Under the pieces are notes generated by a model that had not been told where the DNA came from, did no database searches, and saw nothing but the letters and a program-made list of their open reading frames with translations. The translations under genes and the position numbers were made by a program. From positions 1 through 9,062 of the forward strand of contig JAEYEL010000174.1 in NCBI GenBank assembly GCA_023403475.1: DNA of 9,062 nt, in the 5' to 3' direction. Below, in pieces: positions 1 through 5,676 of the stretch (position 1 is its first letter; each line of letters starts with the position of its first letter). This DNA comes from Actinomycetes bacterium (GTDB lineage: Bacteria > Actinomycetota > Coriobacteriia > Coriobacteriales > Eggerthellaceae).

Positions 1-1367
1 ATGCAGACATTTGCCTTCCTTCGTATGCGTTGCGCGCGATACGCATTTTGGAAGAGGCGGGGCACGAAGCATGGGTCGTGGGCGGTTTCGTGCGCGACGC
101 GCTGCTTGGACGCGCGTGCGCCGATATCGATATCGCCACAAGTGCGCTCTGGCAGGACACGCAGCACGCCTTCGAGACGGCCGGCTGCCGCACGCACGAG
201 ACGGGGGTCAAGCACGGAACCGTCACCGCCATCATCGAAGGCAAAGCCGTGGAAGTGACTACGTACCGAACGGATGGAGCGTATGCGGACAGGCGGCATC
301 CGAACGAGGTGCATTTCGTGCGCTCCATCGAAGAAGACCTTGCGCGGCGCGATTTCACCATGAATGCGATAGCCTATCACCCTGTTCGAGGAACTGCCGA
401 TCCGTACGGGGGCGAATCCGATTTGCGAGCGGGCGTGATACGTGCCGTGGGAGACCCTTTGAGGCGGTTCCAAGAAGATGCGCTGCGCATCCTGCGCGCT
501 TGCCGTTTTTCCTCGCAACTGGGTTTTTCCATAGAGAAAGGAACCTACGCTGCGCTCATGGAGCGCAAAAACCTGCTTTCCCGTATTTCCGCAGAGCGCA
601 TAACGCACGAGCTTGACACGCTTCTTTTGGGCGAGCACGTGCACGACGCGCTCATGGAAACCTCAGACGTGCTGGCGGCGGTGCTGCCGGAGCTGGTTGC
701 CATGAAAGGGTTCGAACAACGAACGCCCTATCATATATATGATGTGCTCGAGCACACCGCCTGGGTTGTGCAGTACTCGCCCGCCACGTCGCTTGCACGG
801 TGGGCGGCTCTGTTCCACGACGCAGGAAAGCCGGCGGCGTTCTTCGCCAGAGCCGACGGTATAGGGCATTTTTACGGACATCAGCATATATCAGCCCAAT
901 TGGCGCGCGCCGCCTTCGGGCGGCTGCGCTTTTCGCCGACGTTCTGCGAGAAGGTGCTGACCTTGGTGGAAAGGCATGACGAGGTGATAGCGCCCACGCC
1001 CAAGGCCGTCAAACGGGCGCTTGCACATCTTGGCGGCGACACCCGTCTGTTCGCCGCTTTGTGCGACCTCAAGCGGGCGGATGCGCGAGCACAGGCACCG
1101 CGATGCGCATACCGCGTGCAGCAAGCCGACGAGCTTGAACGGATACTGGAGCGCATACTGGCCGAAGGCGCGGCGTTTTCTCTGCGCGACTTGGCCGTGA
1201 ACGGACGAGACATATTGGCGCTCGGCGTGGCGGAGGGGCCTGCCGTAGGCGACGCGCTTGCAGCCGCGCTCGATGCCGTGATAGACGAGCGCGTGAAAAA
1301 CGACCCCGAGACGCTGCAAAACTTCGTGCACACCTGGGCTTGCAAGCGAGGGTTGTTCGGCGAATAA
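1..1367 (+). CDS. cca: CCA-adding tRNA nucleotidyltransferase, 5' end cut by window
   Basis: Adds or repairs the 3'-terminal CCA of tRNAs from CTP and ATP in the cytoplasm. The reading frame is already open at base 3 and reads A-D-I-C-L-P-S-Y-A before a TTG at 30, continuing naturally into the family's N-terminal helix. The true start therefore lies just upstream and 30 is only an apparent start. Numbering from the TTG, the nucleotidyltransferase head shows GGFVRD (18-23), the metal-binding D-I-D (32-34), RRDFTMNA (106-113) and the base-selecting EDALR (149-153). An HD domain follows (H263-D264-A-G-K-P), as in many class II bacterial enzymes. About 454 residues are visible, close to usual full length. 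The stop is TAA at 1365. Two tRNA genes lie downstream. Isoleucine is mostly ATA (13 of 21). The HD motif raises the possibility of extra phosphohydrolase activity, which is inference. Confidence 0.95.
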   Translation, partial: ADICLPSYALRAIRILEEAGHEAWVVGGFVRDALLGRACADIDIATSALWQDTQHAFETAGCRTHETGVKHGTVTAIIEGKAVEVTTYRTDGAYADRRHPNEVHFVRSIEEDLARRDFTMNAIAYHPVRGTADPYGGESDLRAGVIRAVGDPLRRFQEDALRILRACRFSSQLGFSIEKGTYAALMERKNLLSRISAERITHELDTLLLGEHVHDALMETSDVLAAVLPELVAMKGFEQRTPYHIYDVLEHTAWVVQYSPATSLARWAALFHDAGKPAAFFARADGIGHFYGHQHISAQLARAAFGRLRFSPTFCEKVLTLVERHDEVIAPTPKAVKRALAHLGGDTRLFAALCDLKRADARAQAPRCAYRVQQADELERILERILAEGAAFSLRDLAVNGRDILALGVAEGPAVGDALAAALDAVIDERVKNDPETLQNFVHTWACKRGLFGE

Positions 1368-1390
1368 CGAAGAGGTGCGAGAAGTGGAGA

Positions 1391-1428
1391 TTCGGGGGCT
1401 GGGTTCGGGGGCTGGGTTCGGGTTCGGG
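1391..1428 (+). repeat. G-run tandem repeat with G-quadruplex pattern
   Basis: Two perfect copies of the 13-mer TTCGGGGGCTGGG (1391-1403 and 1404-1416) are followed by two copies of TTCGGG (1417-1422 and 1423-1428). This gives six G-runs of 3-5 bases separated by loops of only CT or TTC, the textbook pattern for a G-quadruplex. It starts 24 bases after the cca stop and ends 24 bases before the -35 box of the tRNA promoter. It would form in the non-template strand or in cca read-through RNA. It could simply be slippage-generated low-complexity sequence. Confidence 0.7.
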
Positions 1429-1452
1429 ATTAGGAAAACCAGAAATGACCTC

Positions 1453-1481
1453 TTGACGAACGCAACCACAACACGTAGAAT
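1453..1481 (+). promoter_or_regulatory. Sigma70-type promoter for the tRNA unit
   Basis: TTGACG (1453-1458) and TAGAAT (1476-1481) are separated by exactly 17 bases, each one mismatch from the housekeeping consensus. Transcription would start near 1488, giving a leader of about 42 bases before tRNA-Gln that RNase P would remove. The leader contains a perfect 6-bp hairpin, CGGCTC (1497-1502) with GAGCCG (1509-1514). Its 3' arm overlaps a second small palindrome, CCGA/TCGG (1512-1522). Confidence 0.75.
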
Positions 1482-1529
1482 ATTCATTCGCGCTTGCGGC
1501 TCTTGCAGGAGCCGACAATCGGTACTCAT

Positions 1530-1603
1530 TGGGGTGTCGTCTAATGGCAGGACAGCGGTTTCTGGTGCCGTATGTGAGGGTTCGACTCCTTCCACCCCAG
1601 CCA
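1530..1603 (+). tRNA. tRNA-Gln (anticodon CTG)
   Basis: A full cloverleaf can be drawn. The acceptor stem TGGGGTG (1530-1536) pairs with CACCCCA (1593-1599). The discriminator is G1600 and an encoded CCA follows at 1601-1603. The D stem is GTC/GAC (1539-1541 with 1551-1553). The anticodon stem 1555-1559 with 1567-1571 includes two G-T wobbles and has a 7-base loop. The anticodon CTG (1562-1564) reads CAG. The T stem 1576-1580 pairs with 1588-1592 around TTCGACT. The weak U1-A72 first pair and G discriminator fit bacterial glutamine tRNAs. The 4-base variable loop is normal. Confidence 0.96.
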
Positions 1604-1612
1604 ATTTTCCTC

Positions 1613-1640
1613 TGGACACGGCAGGGAAATCGGGTATACT
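1613..1640 (+). promoter_or_regulatory. Second promoter, in front of tRNA-Glu
   Basis: TGGACA (1613-1618) and TATACT (1635-1640) are 16 bases apart and lie wholly in the 54-base spacer between the two tRNAs. The start would be near 1647, about 11 bases before mature tRNA-Glu. The same spacer can fold as a hairpin, ATTTTCCT (1604-1611) with AGGGAAAT (1623-1630), including one U-G pair. If used, this promoter would let tRNA-Glu be made independently of tRNA-Gln. Confidence 0.55.
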
Positions 1641-1657
1641 GGCAAAGCGCGTAAAGT

Positions 1658-1733
1658 GGCTCCGTCGTCTAGCGGTTAGGACGCCGCCCTTTCAAGGCGG
1701 AGGTCGCCGGTTCGAACCCGGTCGGAGCTACCA
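1658..1733 (+). tRNA. tRNA-Glu (anticodon TTC)
   Basis: The cloverleaf is clear. The acceptor stem GGCTCCG (1658-1664) pairs with CGGAGCT (1723-1729), with a G-U first pair. The discriminator is A1730 and the encoded CCA is at 1731-1733. The anticodon stem CCGCC/GGCGG (1684-1688 with 1696-1700) encloses the loop CTTTCAA with anticodon TTC (1691-1693), which reads GAA and GAG by wobble. The T arm is GCCGG-TTCGAAC-CCGGT. Its antisense strand encodes the well-known spurious peptide GFEPATSALKG, an independent sign of a real tRNA here. Confidence 0.97.
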
Positions 1734-1743
1734 AGTCTATTCG

Positions 1744-1775
1744 CAGGCCATCGGGCGTTTCCGGTGGCCTGTTTT
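1744..1775 (+). terminator. Intrinsic terminator of the tRNA unit
   Basis: CAGGCCA (1744-1750) pairs with TGGCCTG (1765-1771), and the stem continues inward through TCGG/CCGG with one wobble. The result is an 11-bp stem with a 6-base loop, GCGTTT, beginning 11 bases after the tRNA-Glu CCA. A short run of four T (1772-1775) follows. The 3' half can alternatively pair downstream, CCGGTGGC (1761-1768) with GCCACCGG (1778-1785), which is followed by the T-rich stretch 1788-1796. Two mutually exclusive hairpins therefore share one arm. Confidence 0.75.
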
Positions 1776-1796
1776 GCGCCACCGGCGCTTGCTTTT

Positions 1797-2065
1797 GGCG
1801 AAAAAGCGCCGATCGGGCGGCGCGCACGCTCGCAAACACCTTGGGGACAACCAGATCGAACGCAACGCACCTGAAACGATTCGGCATGTCCACCCGCGTT
1901 TACCGCAACATGCCCGTACGCGCTTGCCCTCCCAAGTTGCTCGGCGAGAACGTTTCGAGATCGCCGACACCTGCTGCTTACCGCGGGTGTTCTTCGCAGG
2001 TGTGTTTCAATCATTTAGATATGCCGTCTGTCTAGGTTTGCAGCGCGTGAGGCTGCGAAATGCGC
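1797..2065. other. Intergenic stretch with inverted repeats, no convincing gene
   Basis: Short open frames here have no family resemblance, no ribosome binding site and no codon pattern like the neighbours. What can be seen is a 7-bp inverted repeat, GGCATGT (1883-1889) with ACATGCC (1908-1914). There is also an 8-bp one, ACACCTGC (1967-1974) with GCAGGTGT (1996-2003), whose left arm ACACC can instead pair with GGTGT (1986-1990). A weak promoter-like pair, TTCGCA (1993-1998) and TAGATA (2016-2021) 17 bases apart, could drive the next gene. The stretch could be a long leader, a small RNA or decayed sequence; nothing visible decides between these. Confidence 0.4.
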
Positions 2066-2071
2066 TATCAT
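2066..2071 (+). promoter_or_regulatory. Candidate -10 box giving a leaderless mRNA
   Basis: TATCAT at 2066-2071 is followed by seven bases and then ATG at 2079. This is the spacing expected when transcription starts at, or next to, the A of the start codon. There is no Shine-Dalgarno in front of either 2070 or 2079; the nearest purine run, GTGAGG, ends about 18 bases before 2070. No -35 at ideal distance is evident (TTGCAG at 2038 is 22 bases away). Leaderless mRNAs are common in Actinomycetota. The assignment is inference. Confidence 0.35.
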
Positions 2072-2078
2072 GGTTGCC

Positions 2079-3398
2079 ATGAGCCAAGACGAAGCGGCCC
2101 TGCCGCGCACTTCACCCACAACCGACCTCGCGCTTCCGGCCCCGCGCAGCACGGTCATCGTCATGCATGCTTCCGTAGGTTCCGGGCACCGCAGCGCCGC
2201 GAACGCCATAGCCCAAGCCCTCGAGCTGCTACGTGAAAGCGACGATGCGAGCCTTCGGCAAGACGTTGCCGTTCCGCCCGACCTTAACGTGGAAGTGCTC
2301 GACGTGCTCAGCTTCGGACGCATCGTCTTCGACGGCGACAAGGCGGCTTCCATGTTCACGGGCGCCACCCGCCCCGTCTACGACCTCACTTGGCGCTACA
2401 CGCTTACCGGCCGCGTGCTGTGGGGCGGCGGCACCATATGGTCTCACGTGAACTTCCCCGCCTTCACCGAGCACGTGCGGAAAACGCGCCCGCTCGCCAT
2501 AATATGCACGCACATCACCGCCGCCAACGTAGCCGTCGGTGCACGCATGCTTCTAGGCGACAGTTTCCCCGTCGTATGCGTGCCCACCGATTACGAGGTC
2601 GAGGGAATGTGGCCGCACCTGCATTCCGATTTGTTCTGCGTGGCCAACGAATCCATGGCCGAAACCCTGCGCCCGCGCAAAGTGCCGGAAAACCGCATCC
2701 TCATAACCGGCATTCCCACGCGACCTGCCTTCCGCGAGGCATACGACAAGCACGCAGTGCGCGAAAAGCGCGAACTGCCGCAGAACAAGCGCATCGTACT
2801 CGCGCTGGCCGGCGCCTATCTTCCCCGCCCCTACGTGCATTTCCGGGAAGCGCTCGACCGGATTCTTCCCTACCTGCACTCGTTTGGGAGCACGTATGTG
2901 GTCATTGTGGCGGGAAGCGACGCGGAATACGCCCGTCACCTGCGCAAAGATTGCGAGGAACTGGGGCTTCGAAACGCTACGGTGCTCGACTACGTGGAAG
3001 ACATGGCGGCTCTTATGGCGGCAAGCGATCTGGTCATATGCAAGTCGGGCGGCCTCACGGTGACGGAATGCTTGTGCGCACAGGTGCCCATGGTTCTTCT
3101 GGGAAAGGCATACGGACAGGAGAAGGCGAACGTGATCACGCTCACCTCGCTGGGCGCGGCCATGCATGTGACCACGTGGCGCGAGCTGCTCGACACGCTG
3201 CGGCACATCGACAAAAACCCCGCCAGTACCGATTCCATGCTGGTGAATGCCTCTTTTCTGCGTAAACCCGATGCGGCGCTCGACATCGCGCGAGCATCGC
3301 TTCGCCTAGCCGCATACGAACCTTCCGGTGACGAGTCGATGCGTCGCAAGCGGTTCGCGCACTTTTACTGGGGAGGCAAACCCGCGCATACACGTTAG
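2079..3398 (+). CDS. MGDG-synthase family glycosyltransferase (GT-B fold)
   Basis: Probably transfers a sugar from a UDP-sugar to diacylglycerol or a related lipid at the cytoplasmic membrane face, making glycolipids or lipoteichoic-type anchors, by analogy with plant MGDG synthase and bacterial UgtP/YpfP. Numbering from the earlier ATG at 2070, the N-terminal acceptor domain has the family loop S-V-G-S-G-H-R-S-A-A (35-44), then CTHITAAN and the PTDY...W..H segment. The C-terminal donor-binding domain has K-S-G-G-L-T-V-T-E (325-333) and Y-G-Q-E-K-A-N (348-354). No signal peptide or transmembrane helix is evident, which fits a peripheral enzyme. An in-frame TAG at 2016 limits the start to 2070 or 2079. 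I chose 2079 because 2070 overlaps the likely -10 box. Acceptor and sugar cannot be read from the sequence. No lipid gene neighbours it. Confidence 0.85.
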   Translation: MSQDEAALPRTSPTTDLALPAPRSTVIVMHASVGSGHRSAANAIAQALELLRESDDASLRQDVAVPPDLNVEVLDVLSFGRIVFDGDKAASMFTGATRPVYDLTWRYTLTGRVLWGGGTIWSHVNFPAFTEHVRKTRPLAIICTHITAANVAVGARMLLGDSFPVVCVPTDYEVEGMWPHLHSDLFCVANESMAETLRPRKVPENRILITGIPTRPAFREAYDKHAVREKRELPQNKRIVLALAGAYLPRPYVHFREALDRILPYLHSFGSTYVVIVAGSDAEYARHLRKDCEELGLRNATVLDYVEDMAALMAASDLVICKSGGLTVTECLCAQVPMVLLGKAYGQEKANVITLTSLGAAMHVTTWRELLDTLRHIDKNPASTDSMLVNASFLRKPDAALDIARASLRLAAYEPSGDESMRRKRFAHFYWGGKPAHTR

Positions 3399-3592
3399 GG
3401 CAGCAGCAAAGCCCCGTTCCGCTGGCAGCTGAAGTCGGGGCAAACCCGCGCACGCGCGCTAGAGCGACAAGCGGGCAGCTGAGGTCGCTGGCAGCTGCGC
3501 CCGCCGGCAGCTGAGGTCGAAAACATCGGCGAACCTCGACGCGGGAACGAAGGCCGCGCCCGTGCAGGTCGCCCTGAAAACGAAATACGAAC
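3399..3592. repeat. Structured spacer with four GGCAGCTG repeats
   Basis: GGCAGCTG occurs at 3424-3431, 3474-3481, 3490-3497 and 3506-3513, with start-to-start steps of 50, 16 and 16. Three copies continue as A(A/G)GTCG, giving GGCAGCTGAGGTCG at 3474 and 3506. A degenerate copy, GGCAGCAG, sits at 3399, and GCAGGTCG occurs at 3564. CAGCTG is itself palindromic, so the copies can pair in several ways. One fold joins GCGGGC (3471-3476) to GCCCGC (3499-3504), with AGCTG/CAGCT stacked inside. GCCCCG (3411-3416) also pairs with CGGGGC (3436-3441). No terminator T-run follows. The repeats may be protein-binding sites or a structured RNA leader for the helicase. Confidence 0.6.
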
Positions 3593-3594
3593 AT

Positions 3595-3612
3595 GCGCCG
3601 CGTTTGCGGCGC
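3595..3612 (+). promoter_or_regulatory. Hairpin just upstream of the helicase ribosome binding site
   Basis: GCGCCGC (3595-3601) and GCGGCGC (3606-3612) form a perfect 7-bp stem closed by the loop GTTT, ending five bases before the AAAGGA ribosome binding site. It overlaps the earlier in-frame ATG at 3593, which makes translation from that ATG unlikely. Position and stability suggest a role in translation or mRNA processing of the helicase transcript; that role is inference. Confidence 0.5.
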
Positions 3613-3617
3613 GCCTG

Positions 3618-3623
3618 AAAGGA
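3618..3623 (+). promoter_or_regulatory. Ribosome binding site of the helicase gene
   Basis: AAAGGA precedes ATG 3638 by 14 bases, longer than the usual 5-9. It is the only purine-rich site here and is the reason for choosing 3638 over the in-frame ATG at 3593, which has no such site. The family's N-terminal sequence F-D-E-L-G-L-S also begins right after 3638. Confidence 0.5.
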
Positions 3624-3637
3624 ACAAAAGCACGTTT

Positions 3638-5188
3638 ATGAAGAACTTCGACGAACTCGGACTTTCCGAAAACGCCCTCGGCGCCGTCGCGCGCCTGGGA
3701 TACGAAGCGCCCACCCCCGTGCAAGAACAGGCCATCCCGCTCGTTATTGCGGGGCGCGACGTTATAGCCGCCGCCAAAACCGGCACGGGGAAAACCGCCG
3801 CCTTCTCGCTGCCCGCCATGGACAAGCTAAAACGCGCGCAAGGCAATCAAGGACCACGCATGCTCGTGGTCACGCCCACGCGGGAGCTGGCCCAGCAGAT
3901 TGGCGAGGTGTGCGCCTCCATAGCCGTTTCCACCCATCACCGCATACTCACCGTGGTGGGCGGGCTTTCCTACGAACCGCAGATCAAGCAGCTTAAACAC
4001 GGCGTCGACGTGCTCATTGCCACGCCGGGACGCTTGGTGGACCTTATGGAACAGCAGGCCGTGCGCTTGGGAAACGTGGACGTGCTCGTGCTCGACGAAG
4101 CCGACCGCATGCTCGACATGGGCTTTTGGCCTTCCATGAAAAAGATCGTGGCGGCAACGCCGAAAACAAGGCAAACGCTTTTGTTTTCCGCCACCATCGA
4201 CCGCTCCATCGAGAACACGGCGGGAAAGCTTCTGCGAACACCCGCCCTTGTGGAAATAGCGCACAAAGGAGAGACGGCCGACACGGTAGACCAGTACATC
4301 GTGCGCGTGGGGCAAACGCTCAAGCCGGCGCTGCTCAAAGCCGTGCTCGCCGAACGGGGGCACAAGCGCGTCATCGTGTTCGCACGCACGCGCAGCCGCG
4401 CCGACGCAACGTGCCGCCGCCTGAAGCGCGCCGGCTACACCGCCGAGGCCATCCATTCCGACCGCAGCCAGAACCAGCGCAGGCGCGCGCTCGACAACTT
4501 CGCCAGCGGGAAAACCGACGTGCTCGTGGCAACCGACGTGCTCGCACGCGGCATCGACGTGGAAGACGTGGACTACGTTGTCAACTACGATCTGCCCACC
4601 CAGCCGGAAGACTACGTGCACCGCATAGGGCGCACGGGGCGGGCGGGCGCAAGCGGATACGCCGTATCGTTCGTGAGCCCGGAAACCGAAGAGGCGCTGC
4701 GCGACATAGAGAAGCTTACCGGCCGCCGCATTCCCGAAATGGAGATACACAGCTTCGATGCGGAAGCCGCCGAGGCCGAAGTCGCCGCACGTGCCACGCG
4801 TGCCACCGCCCGCAAAGACCCCGAGGTGGCAGAGGTCGCCCGCGAACTCGCCCGCAAGGAGCGCAAACGCGCGAAGGAAAAGAAGGAGGCCGCTACCGGA
4901 GGCGATGCGCAAGGCAAAGCGAAGAAGGCAACGCGGACGAAGGCGCGACCCGCCGAGGGCGGTGGCAAAACGCGTGAGACGCGTGAAGCTGGACGCAAGG
5001 CGAAGCAGCCGCAGGGGCAGCGCCAGCCGCAGCAGCCGAGACGGCAGCAAAACCAGCAGACGCAGCAAAGGCAAAAGCCGAAGCCTCCGAAAAAGCAGGG
5101 GCATTCGAAGCCGCTTTCGCCCGGCACCGATTTCCGCCCCGGTCGGGCGCAGCGTGCCGCCGCAGCCCGGAAACGTCGAATGAGCTAG
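3638..5188 (+). CDS. DEAD-box ATP-dependent RNA helicase, RhlE-like
   Basis: ATP-driven RNA unwinding, likely in ribosome assembly, mRNA turnover or cold adaptation. All core motifs are present (516 residues). They are the Q motif with G-Y-E-A-P-T-P-V-Q (21-29), motif I AKTGTGKT (46-53), Ia PTRELAQQ (80-87), Ib TPGRLVDL (129-136), II DEAD (153-156), III SAT (184-186), IV VIVFART (245-251), V ATDVLARGID (298-307) and VI HRIGRTGRAG (328-337). From about residue 375 the protein turns into a long Lys/Arg-rich, then Gln/Pro-rich, disordered tail, with the Q-rich part near 457-488. Tails like this bind RNA non-specifically in RhlE, CsdA and CshA types. The gene stands alone, with a structured leader upstream and a convergent operon downstream. 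The nucleotide ATG at 3593 would add 15 residues but lacks a binding site. Confidence 0.95.
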   Translation: MKNFDELGLSENALGAVARLGYEAPTPVQEQAIPLVIAGRDVIAAAKTGTGKTAAFSLPAMDKLKRAQGNQGPRMLVVTPTRELAQQIGEVCASIAVSTHHRILTVVGGLSYEPQIKQLKHGVDVLIATPGRLVDLMEQQAVRLGNVDVLVLDEADRMLDMGFWPSMKKIVAATPKTRQTLLFSATIDRSIENTAGKLLRTPALVEIAHKGETADTVDQYIVRVGQTLKPALLKAVLAERGHKRVIVFARTRSRADATCRRLKRAGYTAEAIHSDRSQNQRRRALDNFASGKTDVLVATDVLARGIDVEDVDYVVNYDLPTQPEDYVHRIGRTGRAGASGYAVSFVSPETEEALRDIEKLTGRRIPEMEIHSFDAEAAEAEVAARATRATARKDPEVAEVARELARKERKRAKEKKEAATGGDAQGKAKKATRTKARPAEGGGKTRETREAGRKAKQPQGQRQPQQPRRQQNQQTQQRQKPKPPKKQGHSKPLSPGTDFRPGRAQRAAAARKRRMS

Positions 5189-5261
5189 ACCAACGGCCGC
5201 CGTGGTGCGAAGGGACAAAACGCGCCGAAACAACAGCGCCCCAGACCGAGGAGCCAAAGCC

Positions 5262-5307
5262 GCTGAAAGCGTCGCGCTGCTCTTTCAGCCTGCGCCGCGC
5301 TTTCAGC
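5262..5307. terminator. Convergent-gene hairpin, probably bidirectional terminator
   Basis: GCTGAAAGCG (5262-5271) pairs perfectly over 10 bp with CGCTTTCAGC (5298-5307), whose outer end touches the stop codon of the minus-strand gene. A third arm, CTTTCAGC (5282-5289), can pair with the same left arm over 8 bp. No strong T-run follows on either side, so intrinsic termination is plausible but not certain. The gap between the helicase stop (5188) and the operon stop (5308) holds nothing else that I can recognise. Confidence 0.5.
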
Positions 5308-5676
5308 TTATACCGCGCTTTTGGTGGCCACCACGTCGATACCTGTTCCGCACACGTTGGAAAGCACCACGTCGCCAGAGCGAACGGGAGCCTTCACGCG
5401 CAGAAGGCGCAATGCGGCAAGGACGGAGGGTACGAGCTTTTTGGGAACGGGCGAAGCTGTTTTCACGCTGAGCGGCTCAAGCCTGTTTTCCACCTGCGCG
5501 AGCGCGGTCACCATGCGTTTGGGCGATGTGGCTTCTTCGCGGGCGTAAGCGGCGCCGCGTGCGCAGGTGTTGCCCTCCACTTCCACCTCGCCGCCTTCGG
5601 GAAACGACACCTCGAGGCTGCATCCTAAAGGGCAACAGATACAGGTGAAGGTCGTTATTTGAGTTGCCACCTGCAT
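5308..5676 (-). CDS. DUF1667 family Fe-S-type protein
   Basis: A 122-residue DUF1667 protein, usually encoded beside GlpA-like and NAD(P)/FAD oxidoreductases in anaerobes and presumed to be a small subunit of that complex. The N-terminus carries C12-x2-C15-x3-C19 and then C38 in N-T-C-A-R-G. This spacing and context recall the [4Fe-4S] site of molybdopterin oxidoreductases, so cluster binding is likely but inferred. C14 and C109 (V-C-G-T-G-I-D-V) are further cysteines. The ATG at 5676 follows the TAG of the upstream gene with no gap, and GGAGGAGGAG lies 8 bases before it, so the two genes are surely co-transcribed and possibly translationally coupled. The stop is TAA at 5310-5308, next to a hairpin. 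No membrane segment is seen. Confidence 0.9.
   Translation of the reverse strand: MQVATQITTFTCICCPLGCSLEVSFPEGGEVEVEGNTCARGAAYAREEATSPKRMVTALAQVENRLEPLSVKTASPVPKKLVPSVLAALRLLRVKAPVRSGDVVLSNVCGTGIDVVATKSAV

Noticed and set aside
891..1619. Minus-strand 242-residue frame starting with GVEGVEPSHTAPETAVLPLDDTP
   Set aside because: Its start is antisense to tRNA-Gln and the rest is antisense to cca; no domain and no ribosome binding site.
1669..1893. Minus-strand frame with the peptide APTGFEPATSALKGRRPNR
   Set aside because: Well-known spurious protein made by translating the antisense of a tRNA gene; here it is the complement of tRNA-Glu.
3399..3519. CRISPR array suggested by the repeated GGCAGCTG units
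   Set aside because: Units are only 8-14 bases with 2-42 base gaps and uneven steps; no cas gene is nearby.
3593..3640. Earlier ATG at 3593 as the helicase start
   Set aside because: Lies at the base of a stable hairpin, has no ribosome binding site and adds 15 residues not typical of the family.
3827..5257. Minus-strand 476-residue frame opposite the helicase
   Set aside because: Long only because GC-rich coding DNA lacks stops on the other strand; composition is Leu/Arg/His-rich without any motif, and the helicase frame has all core motifs.
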